A stretch of 64,000 nucleotides of DNA from Arenicola marina (Eukaryota > Annelida > Polychaeta > Arenicolidae), in contig OZ025257.1 in the NCBI GenBank assembly GCA_964019135.1, positions 40,875,798 to 40,939,797 on the forward strand, given 5' to 3'. Under the pieces are notes generated by a model, which had not been told where the DNA came from, did no database searches, and saw only the letters and a list, made by a program, of their open reading frames with translations. The translations under genes and the position numbers were made by a program. Of the stretch, positions 11,996 to 21,903 are shown one piece after another; position 1 is the first letter of the stretch, and every line of letters begins with the position of its first letter.

Positions 11996-12860
11996 CCTTC
12001 TTTCAGGAGAGTCCCAAACATAAATATCACCTGCACCGATGTTAATACTGGTACAGGCCCCGACTTGCAACGGAACCCCATCGAGTCATCAGCAGGTCTC
12101 CATGGGGAAAGGATAGGCCTACAGCATTTCAAAAGAGTTGGGGGGTGGGGGGGGGTTCACGTTGAGTAAGTTCGAAAACCTTACAACAGGCGGCGGCCGG
12201 TTGGGGGGGGGGGCGGTTCGAAATCCGCCACTCGACACTACAGTCCTTGATATCCGCGTTTACCGAATGTGAGAACACCTAGCTATACCACGGAAGATAA
12301 TGCACCCCAGACACTTCAGCGCTGTCTGGCTATATAGCCCACTTCTTTTCTTTCGACGTTCTTGTGTAAAACACAGACCCCCGAGCACAGACCCCATGCC
12401 CGGACCACATGTCATGAGTTAGAGGGGAAACTAGCACCTGGCCCGTTAATTAACATGGGAAACCTATCTCATGGTAAAGGAACTGGCACGTGGACCCTAG
12501 AAAGTCGAACACAAAGACAACAATGGTAATAGAGCTATAGCTCCAAAGACATACTCACCCGGCTTTACTAGTGGTCACTATCAGCAAGACCAGCCTTGTC
12601 ACTACGGGTGTCGGCAGCTGCTGTAGCGATACTGTCACCCCTGTATGACTCGCACGGCCGCATATAGTTACACTAAAGAGGTTTGTAGCCGTCCTTGTGT
12701 GGGCGTGCCATAAAGTTAGTATCTATAGTCACAGGCCTGTGACGAACGAGTGTATACATGCCACGCTGCGAGACATGGCTGGGGGGGGAAACAAAACACA
12801 GCCAACACCCCCCCCCCCGCCCTACCTCCTCCACTTCTACCCTACCAGATATGGCTGTGT
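11996..12860. other. Intergenic, G-rich tracts, nothing recognised
   Basis: Pure G runs lie at about 12145-12155 and 12204-12213. No supported exon. Confidence 0.35.
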
Positions 12861-13028
12861 AGTATTTCTGGTCCCAGGCCCGAATGGACGAGGACCGAGG
12901 CGGGTTTCGAACCGGCGACCTTCCGCATCCCGAGCGAACACCTTACACGTTAGGCCAAAGGGAAATTCCCGTTTGGCCCGAGGCGCTTGGTGTCTTTCAT
13001 CCACCGGGCCTGGGCCGAGATATCACAC
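12861..13028 (-). mobile_element. SINE family B with inverted-repeat ends
   Basis: On the minus strand a tRNA-like core is seen: box A-like GGCCTAACGTGTAAGGTG and box B-like CCGGTTCGAAACCC. It is flanked by inverted ends, GTCCCAGGCCCGAATGG on one side and CCACCGGGCCTGGGCC on the other. Related copies are at 13186-13300 and 17003-17187. Confidence 0.8.
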
Positions 13029-13185
13029 TCCACCCTTTCCCCAATGGACTGCGACCTCGCAGTAACCGCCACCATGCGCCACGCCGTAACCCGGAGCCGT
13101 AACCCGCCGTAACCGTAACCCGGCCTTATCATGTGGCTCCGGGTGGCTCCGACAACCCAGGCTCGTCTCCATCGGCACCAAATGT

Positions 13186-13300
13186 AGTATTTCTGATCCC
13201 AGGCCCGAATGGACGCCGAAAGTTCTACCTAGGGAAATTCCCATTTGGCCCGAGGCGCTTGGTGTCTTTCATCCACCGGGCCTGGGCCGAGATATCACAG
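13186..13300 (-). mobile_element. SINE family B, copy lacking the tRNA-like core
   Basis: It has the same two ends as the copy at 12861-13028, but the stretch that holds box B and much of the tRNA-like part is missing. What remains joins the left end to 'gggaaattcccatttggccc'. An internal deletion is the simplest reading. Confidence 0.75.
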
Positions 13301-13679
13301 CTGGAAAGATGGATGCGAAGAGTGGGAAGTGGTTTCACTGAGGCAATGGGGATAACAAACTATGGTCAATAACGTAGTAGCGTAGAAAGCTCTCTTTTTT
13401 TTGGGGGGGGGGGGGTGGGGCGGGAGTGGTAGGTGGGCCAGGGACTCCTACGCCTATGATCACATGCACCTCTTTTGATGGCCCTGGCTCACCGCGTGTT
13501 CTGCCAATGATGTATGATATCAACTTTTCTCGACAACGGCAAAATACTTTTGTCCCAGGTATCGATTGTCAACATGGACGCTACCAACATTGTAACGGAA
13601 AGATAATGCCCAAGACCTCATAACATGGCAAATCGCGCTTGACCAGAATATGGTCGCATGTTCAAGAAGGTGCATCAAA

Positions 13680-13875
13680 CCGCGATTGTATTGACGGATG
13701 GATGGATAGCTTAAGGCCACACGGGCTGAAACTGGGCCAAGGAACACACTCTGGGATACGAGGAGAGATGATGATTGGATGGCGCGGTGCCAGACACAGG
13801 TGGGGTTCGAACGCCCAGCTGATTGGTCGCCAGTCGAGCACATTGCCTCTCGACCACGGCGGCTCCTTCTCCATC
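13680..13875 (-). mobile_element. tRNA-derived SINE with family C tail
   Basis: On the minus strand the head reads GCCGTGGTCGAGAGGCAATG, then GGGCGTTCGAACCCCACC (box B). The 3' part (GTTCCTTGGCCCAGTTTCAG) matches the tail of the family C SINE at 18747-18932. The head looks more like a long-arm (Leu/Ser type) tRNA than the family C head does. Confidence 0.65.
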
Positions 13876-13936
13876 AATGATGGAACTTGATTGGTGGTTA
13901 TTCCCAGACCCGTGAAACTATTCCCAGATTCAGGGC

Positions 13937-14100
13937 CACCCCGCTAGCTCAGCGGGTTAGAACGCTCGCAGTGATTGCTCTGGCCACTGCTGTGGTCATG
14001 TCTGTGGTCGCAAGATGAAGACCCCATGTCCTTCTCCGCCAAGAGTAGGGGGTTACCCCGGTGGCATGGCTCCGCCCTTCCCTTCGTCCTCCCATTGGGG
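13937..14100 (+). mobile_element. SINE family A copy, diverged
   Basis: It has the GCTAGCTCAGCGGGTTAGAA head and the body with 'ccatgtccttctccgcca' and 'gtggcatggctccgccc'. Part of the region between box A and the body is missing compared with the next copy, which abuts it directly. Confidence 0.8.
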
Positions 14101-14345
14101 CCAGCGCGACAACTCAGTGGGCTAGAGCGCTCGCATTGAGTGCTCTGGTCATCTGAGAGCCTAACGGCACGTGGGTCGGTTGTTCGAGCCCCGCTGTGGC
14201 CATGTCTGTGTGGTCGCAGGATAAAGATCCCATGTCTTTCTTCGTATAGAGTAGGGGGTTACCCCCGGGGACATGGCTCCACTCTCCCTTCCTTCTCCCA
14301 TTGACGCGATATGTCCAAAAGTGGTTAAAGCCTCCTGAATAACCA
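14101..14345 (+). mobile_element. SINE family A copy, near full length
   Basis: It has the head CAACTCAGTGGGCTAGAGCG, box B-like GTTCGAGCCCCGC, the conserved body and the CCAACCAACCAACC tail. A second partial tail (cttctcccattgacgatatg, about 14356-14407) follows, suggesting tail duplication or nested insertion. Confidence 0.85.
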
Positions 14346-14409
14346 ACCAACCAACCTTCTCCCATTGACGATATGTGAACAGAATTGGTTCCTGAAGATA
14401 CAACCAACG

Positions 14410-15027
14410 TATTCAGATTCAGATAGAATCCGGGCCTGTTGGTCTGATGTTTAGTGCCATACCAAATCAGCCACAGCGGCTGCCCACTTCGGAAATAACT
14501 GCATCATTGTTATATGCATAGAGTGATAATATATATAGATATATCTAATGCAATATCATGCTAACTGCGTATTTTACTTTTATCAGGTGTCCAATGACGG
14601 TTGAAATCATTCTCCGCTACTCCGAAGCGCCCTCAACCGGAGACGACGCGAGAGACGAGAACCTCTTCCCACCGTCCAGGACACTATGACCTTGACCTCT
14701 GACTAGCTGCGTGCGTAGCCACGTGACTGTCGGAAAGTTCGGCGGGCATTCTGAGCACCCGGCGAAGGCATCCTGAATCTCATAATTGGAGTAGGCTGCA
14801 TCGGATCCATTGCGACCGGTTCATTACCAGCCCAGAGCGGCATACAGTGAAATATTCGCAATCACTGAAGCCGAGTATATCAAATGAACTTTTACTTAAC
14901 ATGGTTAGACTCATCGTCGCCAGCTGAGGCTATTGTCGCGCGGACGTCGAGGTAATCCCGGCTCCCGGTGGTCGGTCTACTAAGTGCCACGCCGGCTCTG
15001 TCGCCACCCGGACACCAATCAAATAAC
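14410..15027 (+). other. 5' flank of the orphan membrane-protein gene
   Basis: This is GC-rich from about 14580 and carries no clear TATA box next to the gene. The coding frame of the downstream gene stays open upstream to at least 14968, so an upstream exon or a longer N-terminus cannot be excluded. Confidence 0.3.
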
Positions 15028-15729
15028 ATGGGGCCGGAGACGGGCACCCCGCCTCACGACGCCGCGCTGGCCGTCACCCTGGTGACCATCTTCCTGGTCT
15101 TCGGCCTGGTCCTCGTGCTGGCCATGTGCCAAGGCTGCTGGCCGTCCAGTCGCCGGAAGCGGAAGGACGGTGTCCCCGACCCGCACCGCCTGGACGTCCA
15201 CACGATCTCCAACCCGCACGCCGGCGCCCGGGAGCTGGCCGCCGCCATGGGCAAGATCAACCCGGTTTTCCTGAAGGACTTCGACCAGGACACGGATACG
15301 GGGTTTGTCATTTACAACCCTGCGGCCATAACGGAGTCGGCCCCCGTGCACGCACCGCCGCCAACGGCCCGCCAACACCAACACCAAGGGCCGCCGGATG
15401 CCATAGCATATCAGGCCAATCATCGCCAAGGTCAAGGCCAAAGACAGACAAGCGTCAAATCACACCGGACAGGTCAACGCCAGGCACTGCCAGGCCAAGA
15501 CCAAACGCAGATGAACGCTAGAGCATACCAGGCCAGTCAGGGCCAACGACCACCATCAGGTCAAGGCCAAAGACCACCGCCAGGTCAAAGTCAAGGCCAA
15601 AGACCACCGCCAGGTCAAAGTCAAGGCCAAAGACCACCGTCAGGTCAAGGTCAGAGCTATGTCAGACAGTACAATGACAAGCAACTCGAGGACTTCGTTT
15701 TTATGAACAATAACGCCCAGCGATATTGA
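15028..15729 (+). CDS. Orphan single-pass membrane protein with Gly-Gln-Pro repeat tail
   Basis: I do not recognise this 233-residue protein. The start is the first ATG in frame (AACATGGGG context). A 15-residue polar N-terminus without a signal peptide leads into one hydrophobic helix at about residues 12-33 (AALAVTLVTIFLVFGLVLVL). Cys-34 and Cys-37 follow, which could be palmitoylated, then a strongly basic stop-transfer run (SSRRKRK, 40-46). This predicts a short outside N-terminus and a cytosolic tail. Residues 71-97 (KINPVFLKDFDQDTDTGFV and on) look folded or conserved. The rest is low-complexity, with tandem GQRPPPGQSQ units at about residues 172-211, and the C-terminus is VRQYNDKQLEDFVFMNNN followed by AQRY. 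Coding bias (GC-rich third positions in the first half), a lone long ORF and a downstream AATAAA support a real gene. It may be intronless or a last exon. Confidence 0.72.
   Translation: MGPETGTPPHDAALAVTLVTIFLVFGLVLVLAMCQGCWPSSRRKRKDGVPDPHRLDVHTISNPHAGARELAAAMGKINPVFLKDFDQDTDTGFVIYNPAAITESAPVHAPPPTARQHQHQGPPDAIAYQANHRQGQGQRQTSVKSHRTGQRQALPGQDQTQMNARAYQASQGQRPPSGQGQRPPPGQSQGQRPPPGQSQGQRPPSGQGQSYVRQYNDKQLEDFVFMNNNAQRY
15549..15650 (+). repeat. In-gene 30-bp coding repeat
   Basis: Units of 'ggtcaaagtcaaggccaaag' plus 'accaccgcca' are repeated about three times, nearly identical. They encode GQRPPPGQSQ. The period is a multiple of three, so copy-number change would keep the frame. Confidence 0.85.
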
Positions 15730-16141
15730 GTTTTTAGTCAAGCTTGTGTCGATGTCGCCATTGCCAACGCTGATCATCTGCCTATCAATCATTTCCCGCC
15801 AAATCAGATCTTTGGCGATTACCCCGAAAGTGAGGGCTTTCATCCTCAACACATTTTATGTATTATTTTCAATTTGTAGCAATTTTATGGTCACTCTTCC
15901 ATGTTAGGGCGAACCATGGGTTCATCATAGCTAACATATTACCCATGCCTACCATTTACTACAATAATATATATTGTGGGCTCCAACATGGATGATAGAC
16001 CAATTTTATATTCGCCAATCTATATATTGAACATCTTTAACTGTATGCATGACAATGTTAATCAATGAAAGTATTTGCGTATGGTTAGGTGCATGTTTTT
16101 GTTGCTTCCAATTGTTTTGATACAATGCTACTTTCACTTGT

Positions 16142-16147
16142 AATAAA
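16142..16147 (+). promoter_or_regulatory. Poly(A) signal for the orphan membrane-protein gene
   Basis: AATAAA lies 413 bp past the stop codon, with T/GT-rich sequence just downstream (cgacatttgtttcatttg). Confidence 0.6.
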
Positions 16148-16670
16148 ATTGACTTGTCGACATTTGTTTCATTTGTATTATTTCATGTTTCATTAATGAC
16201 TAAACACTAAACTTCCCTGTCAGTTAGCTCGGGGATAGTTTAGTTAGTATTTGTATATCAGGGTTAACACTTGTCTGCTCACCAAGGATACGCATGAACT
16301 CAAAAAACACATGAACATAACCTCAATGGGTGGGGGGGAGGAGGGGGTTAAGCAAATCCCAGTATGATAGCTGGCCTGGCCAAGTTCACTCAACAAATCT
16401 AAGTATGCTAACCACCAGGCCTTTTGTTGGTTGGTAACCATGAATGACTGATAGGATTATGCATATTGTAAAGTTCTTTCGCCGGGCCGCACAGTAAATT
16501 CCAACACATGTCGTTCCTTTTCTGAGCTTTATTTCACAATAATATTCCATGCATCAATCTTCTCTCTGGTTTTTTAGTTCTAGTCCTAGCTCTAGTTCTC
16601 GCTTCTTCCTTCCTCTCTTCTACTCGCTATCCCCCTCTATTTATACATCCTTACATCAGGTCCTCTCCCC
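16148..16670. other. Intergenic, nothing recognised
   Basis: There is a G-rich run at about 16328-16347 and a CT-rich run at 16600-16640. No supported exon. Confidence 0.35.
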
Positions 16671-16671
16671 T

Positions 16672-16918
16672 CCCTCAAGTTGGGGGTACCACCCCAACTT
16701 GGGGCCTCTCCCCTCCACTAAGTTGGGGGTACCACCCCAACCCGGAGACTTGCCCCTCCCCTAAGTTGGGGGTACCACCCCAACCCAGGATTCACCCCCT
16801 TGCTAAGTTGGGGGTACCACCCCAACCCGGGATTCACCCCCTCGCTAAGTTGGGGGTACCACCCCAACCCGGGATTCACCCCCTCGCTAAGTTGGGGGTA
16901 CCACCCCAACCTTGGGGC
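16672..16918. repeat. 42-bp minisatellite with near-palindromic core
   Basis: About six copies of a unit centred on GTTGGGGGTACCACCCCAAC, spaced by C-rich linkers (cccgggattcaccccctcg). The core is nearly self-complementary about GGTACC. The three central copies are almost identical. Confidence 0.9.
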
Positions 16919-17002
16919 CTGCCACCACCCTCTCCCGAGAGCATCCGCCTGTCCCTGCCACTCACTCCCGGTGACCCCCCGGTTGACCCCGACCTACTTG
17001 TG

Positions 17003-17187
17003 TAGTATTTCTGGTCCCAGGCCCGAATGGACGCCGGTTCTACCCTAGAACGTTCTAGGCGGGTTTCGAACCGGCGACCCTTCGCATCCCGAGCGAACAC
17101 CTTACGCGTTAGGCCAAAGGGAAATTCCTATTTGGCCCGAGGCGCTTGGTGTGTTTTATCCACCGGGCCTGGGCCGAGATATCACAC
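17003..17187 (-). mobile_element. SINE family B, full copy
   Basis: It has the same inverted ends and tRNA-like core as at 12861-13028 (minus strand: GGCCTAACGCGTAAGGTG and CCGGTTCGAAACCC). It also has a 'ctagaacgttctag' palindrome between box B and the right end that the first copy lacks. Confidence 0.82.
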
Positions 17188-17844
17188 ATGTCGACCCCCC
17201 ACCCACTGCTCGACCCCGCCGTCCATCACCACTCTACGTGCTGCTGCTATTCCCATTAACACTGAAACCTACGTCTAGCCCTACCAGATCTCTCTACAAT
17301 ATCTCCCTAAGACCATACCTGGCTAGAAGTGATGATCCAGTGAATGAGATCAATGTATATCTCGAAAACACCATTAACATATTACCATAAAACCACCATG
17401 AAAGTAAATGAGGCTGTTTTATTAGCAGTATAGCAGTAACATTCTCTCATTTGGCCTTTATCAAGTCACATATTTTATATGCTGACCAGATAAGTTACTT
17501 ATTAAAACCAGATTTTAGCATCTTCTGCTTATGAGCAAGAATGTTCAAGTTCCAAAATATTCTTTACAGTGTGCATAAGTAAACTAGATAAATGCATACT
17601 TAGCTTTCTATTTGACAACAACAGCATGCAATTAACTGTCTGGAAATCACAATCTGTTTGGTATCGGTAAGTGCCTCAGGCATGGGTGGAAAATAAAAAA
17701 TTCTGCTACCGTTCACTAATCATCTCTGTAATTGTGCTTTCGTTGGTGAAAAAGTTGATTTAGGCAGCTATCTTGGTTAAAAGTGTGCTGATATTATCTC
17801 AAGCTTTATATTAAGAAAGAAAAAAACTGTTATTTCATAATATA
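17188..17844. other. Intergenic, nothing recognised
   Basis: AT-rich single-copy-looking sequence without an exon or repeat that I can identify. Confidence 0.35.
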
Positions 17845-17852
17845 GCTAACAA

Positions 17853-18510
17853 TTGGTGCAAGTGCCCCCAGGCAAGCCTGCTTCTCTAGGGGTGCAATGG
17901 TGTCCATGCTAAACTAGATGGCAGTCAGGAATCAACTGTAGCTTTGATCATAATATTTATATGTACAATCATAGTATTTATGTATGCTCGCGAAAAACTG
18001 TTGGAGCATATATCTTTTCCCGACCAACTGCCATGTGTATGCAGCGCCACCTGGCAAGTCCTGCCACCATTTGTAGCCTGGGTCCCAAACTTTGTAACCA
18101 TGAATTACCGGTGAAGGAGGGTGCTGCTGTTGTCCTTAAGTTCAAACTGAGCGTCTGACAATGCCCTCTAGCAGAGAGTCATATGCTAACCATGCTAACA
18201 GAGCAGAGGAACCAAGTTGCATTCACACATACCAGTATGCGCCAAAAACAAATATGGCGGATGGTTGGCTGAGGAAAAGTTATTTACTCCAACATTTCTT
18301 AGCGAAAAAATAACTGAAACAACCTAGTGTTGACATACTTTCTTGATGTCAAAAAATAGAACAAGGTAGATAGAATATGTAAACACTATAATTGTATACG
18401 CATGCATTATAATAAAAGCTACAGTCAATTCCCGGCTGGCGTCAAGAGTTTAGCATGGACACTGTTATGCCCCTAGAGATTCGGACTTGCCTGGGGGCAC
18501 TTGCACCAAG
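17853..18510. mobile_element. 658-bp non-autonomous hAT-like DNA transposon
   Basis: Long terminal inverted repeats of roughly 95 bp start TTGGTGCAAGTGCCCCCAGG at the left and end CCTGGGGGCACTTGCACCAA(G) at the right. They continue inward through GTCCATGCTAAACT and its complement. An 8-bp direct repeat, GCTAACAA, flanks it at 17845-17852 and 18511-18518. Eight-base duplications are typical of hAT elements. No transposase frame is present, so it would need to be mobilised in trans. Confidence 0.82.
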
Positions 18511-18649
18511 GCTAACAAGTGAGTGGTTTAGTTAAGAATTGAAAATAGGTTTCTTGAACAGCGACCAACTGTGAATTTATCAGACATTACATATAATTCC
18601 TTTTAGAACTTACAACAGCCTGACAACAGTAACATCTTATTTTCAGTCC

Positions 18650-19290
18650 AGATAAGTGACAAAGCCAAGCATATCACAGATTCCAGCATAATCCAGGTCA
18701 GGACAAGACGTCTAACACTCTGTGCCGGAGGTCAAGACCACAAGAATGAAATGTTGGTGTTTTAGGCCACTTTTGTGCACATACAGGCTAAATTGGGCCA
18801 AGGAACCTCCCGGGACGATGAAGGATGAAGGAATGAAACATGCCCCAGATTAGGTGCCCGGCCCCGGATTCGAACCCAGGACCTATTGATCTGCGGTCTA
18901 GTGCGCTAACCACTACACCAGGGAGGCCCCCCTCAAGACCACAAGAAAGTCAGTGCAGGCCACACAGCTATCAGCCTGTCTGAATCAGTCAGTCCTTGAG
19001 TGATATAGCCAATTGTTTCACTGATTCCAGCATAATGCAGGTCAAATAAACAGTATGACAGTAAGCCTCAGACTCAGCTGCTCAGAGGCATGCAAGATCG
19101 CAAGAAAGCCAGTGTGTGCCAGTCTGACAGCTGTCAGTGTCACTGTCAGCCTGTCTGAATCAGTCATTACCACAGCCAAGCATATCACCTGATCACTGAC
19201 ACTGATTCCATCAAATTCAAGGTCAGGGCAAAACATCTGAAGTGGCAAAAAGGCCAGTGCATGCCAATCTGAGTGACACATTGAGTGACA
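18650..19290. repeat. Diverged ~200-bp tandem repeat
   Basis: Three imperfect copies share 'gccaagcatatcac', 'gattccagcataatccagg', 'caagaaagtcagtgcaggcc' and 'cagcctgtctgaatcagtca'. A SINE has inserted into the first copy. Confidence 0.6.
18747..18932 (-). mobile_element. SINE family C with 15-bp target duplication
   Basis: On the minus strand it starts GGGGGCCTCCCTGGTGTAGT with box A TGGTTAGCGCAC, then box B GGGTTCGAATCC, then a body ending in GGCCTAAAACACCAACATTT. A perfect 15-bp direct repeat, TCAAGACCACAAGAA, flanks it (18732-18746 and 18933-18947), so both ends of the insertion are defined. Confidence 0.88.
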
Positions 19291-19999
19291 CAGGCTCACA
19301 GTCACACACTTCACACAATCACAGATTTACTCAATTCACAATCACACAGTCACAGCGTCAGTGTCACAACTTGGCAAACCAGTTCAAGACAAACAAAATC
19401 TGTCATTGCCTCTTAATATATTTACAAAAATTGCATCATCTGCATAGTCCTCAGAAGACAATAAACTGTACCTGTACATCTTGTATAACTGCAAGACGAG
19501 CTTTACTAAACAACAAGATATATATCTTACCTTCACTTTTTCTCCTCCCCACTTCACAACTTCCGGTGGAATCTCACAATCTCCCAGCAGAGGTCGCCAA
19601 CAGACGAACGTGTTGCATCTGCACCGCACCGCAAGAGCCTAGATCAGTCGCTTAATTAGGCCGAAATATATGCCGAATGTAATTATCACTGTATATATAC
19701 CAATATGGAACATTCTAATGTATTTGGACAAAACGACGAGGGATGCTGCGATGTTACGAATTTCAATGGTACAATTAAAACTAGGCCTGTAGCTAGAACA
19801 GTTGTTTCCCGCCAAAATCACGCAAGATCTAAACCTGTCACATTTTAAAGTTTTGATTAGTGCAAGAATTATCCACAATTAAATTAATTAAAATGATCAC
19901 ACAAAAAGTCGAGCCTGGAGCCTCCTCGGCGTCACCAAAATAGTGCAACAAACGTGAACCAATCTGTGAGTAGTCCAAATAGCTTGGGGGAGTGGGGTG
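19291..19999. other. Intergenic, nothing recognised
   Basis: CA/TCACA-rich sequence near 19270-19380, otherwise nothing I can name. Confidence 0.35.
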
Positions 20000-20275
20000 G
20001 GGGGGGTGTCGTGTTCCCAGATCACGACGCCCAAGTCAAGATGAATTAAAAAGGATAACTCCCGGCATACAAAGAAAGGGCGGATTCATGATACTAAATT
20101 TATGATTTCCCGATTCACTGCTATTTAATATTAAAATTCCCAGTTCACGATTAATGCAAATCCTTGATCACGGCGGTCGGCTACCCAATTCCCAGTTCAT
20201 GAAGAATTATTTTCCTCATTCCCAGTTCACGTGGAAATGAAAAGCCCTTTCCCGAGGAACGGAAATAGCCCTTTA
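20000..20275 (+). mobile_element. Interspersed 'CCCAGTTCACGA' element, copy 1
   Basis: It starts after a G run and holds several internal copies of ATTCCCAGTTCA(C/T)GA. It ends near 'cccgaggaacggaaatagcc'. The same order of blocks occurs at 46650-46880 and, in part, inverted at 50309-50402. No coding capacity. Confidence 0.75.
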
Positions 20276-20689
20276 AATCTTAAGATCTTTAAAATCGTTG
20301 CGAAACACGTCGTCAAGATAAGTTACAAGGCGGCCTTGGTAGAATTATTTAACCAGGTACATAAGGCCGTGCTAAATATCTAACCCTCATGCTGTGACAG
20401 CTTCGGGCTTGCTAGCTCGGGGAATCAATTTAAGTAATACTGGCGAACCCCGGGTGGCAAACGCATACTATTGTAAGGCCATACTAATTTTTATTGGAAT
20501 TTATGTAATCTAAGAAAATATCATTTACACCCGCAATGTTGTGCTTTTTCTATGAAAGAAATGACAGGCTTGCCATTTACGTCACGGAAGGTCGAATAAT
20601 CGTGTCTGACAATGTCTTGAAAAAAGGCGAAATGGATCCACGCCTGGGTAGTACATCTGCAGCACCCCCCCCCCCCCCCACCCTGGATA

Positions 20690-20813
20690 GTACATCCCCA
20701 GCACACCCCTGGTCTCAAGTTTTTGACTGGATTGGCGCCTGCATAGTACTTAAATCAATGGTGCCCCTCCCCCCACCCCCACCCCCTTTCGTAAATTCCT
20801 GGATCAGCCACTG
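20690..20813 (-). mobile_element. Fragment of hAT-type (CAGTGGC-ended) element
   Basis: On the minus strand it starts CAGTGGCTGATCCAGGAATT and continues with GGGGCACCATTGATTTAAGT, matching the left part of the element at 58453-58701. Only one end is found here. Confidence 0.6.
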
Positions 20814-21903
20814 TTAATATATACGTCTATGGCACTATACACAGACAGTTATACACATAAGCCGCCTCAATGACACAATTTTTTGGCCTTTTTCTCTTAA
20901 TCCCCGAAGAAGAAATCTGCAAATTTCTATATCTAATTTTTTTTCGTCAAAATTGCAGCTCTTGTCTATATTCCTGCACTTGATATCGAAAGTCTAAATA
21001 ATTAACCTCCATATACTGTGCCATGAATGTCAGTGTCCATTTTGGATGCCTTTTCTTAACCAAAAATATTCTCTCATGACCACACAATCACAACTCTCAT
21101 TATTTGCCCATACTAGCCGCCCGAACGTCTAGCGTTCGTACTAATTAATAAGCGACAGAAATAACAGTATGACAGTATTTTGTTTGTACAGAATACTCAA
21201 ATTGCGGCTAAAGCACGCTAATAAACGAATATCAGTCCAGTAAAAATATGGCCCAAGGTCATACATTGATTGAGTAAAAAAAAGGGGCTGTTTCCCGCTC
21301 GTTGTTCGTCATTTAACATGACTTCAGTGGACAAAATTTGCTACTGATGGGAAGTTGTGGACGCGAGACAGTACGGGATTTGTTTGTTTTGTTGACGGTT
21401 CGGGCGATAAAGCGTTGGGAGAAATATTATAAATACTGTTGGCACCAAGCCAGGTAGCCCGCCGTAGACATGGTCACCATGGGGGATAACCACCCGAAAG
21501 CGATATTATGCGCGGGATAAGGTGTGTTGACACATGCGATAGCGTTGACACATTTAAGAGCGACAATGTTGATACATCCAATGCCGCTGCTGAAGCCAAT
21601 GTGCTCTTGCATGCAGCGGCATAGTGGGACAGACAGCTTCATTTTATTAGTATAGAATGTCATGGGCGGCTATCCACCACTGCCCCCAGGATAAACCGAG
21701 CCGGTATGCATGGAACTGTGACATAAGAGTGGGTGAACAAAGCACACCAAGTTATGCCCTCATTGGTCTGCCATACCTTATGCATATGTATGAGGTACGT
21801 TTGCGGCTTCCGGTCTAGTTTTGGCACTTGTAAACACCACACACTGCGTTTGACAGGCCAGGCTTTGCACGAAGCTTACCACAACGTATTTGTCAGAATT
21901 CGT
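20814..21903 (+). other. 5' flank of DCAF11
   Basis: No other gene seen. An ETS-like CTTCCGG lies at 21808-21814, about 90 bp before the DCAF11 ATG, and no TATA box sits near it. Any untranslated first exon or start site here would be a guess. Confidence 0.35.

Noticed and set aside
13937-14160. tRNA genes
   Set aside because: Box A and box B motifs are present, but the cloverleaf cannot be completed and each is followed by a conserved non-tRNA body and CCAACC tail, so these are SINEs.
14968-15027. Upstream GTG start for the orphan membrane protein
   Set aside because: Animal genes rarely start at GTG; the first ATG at 15028 gives a sensible N-terminus.
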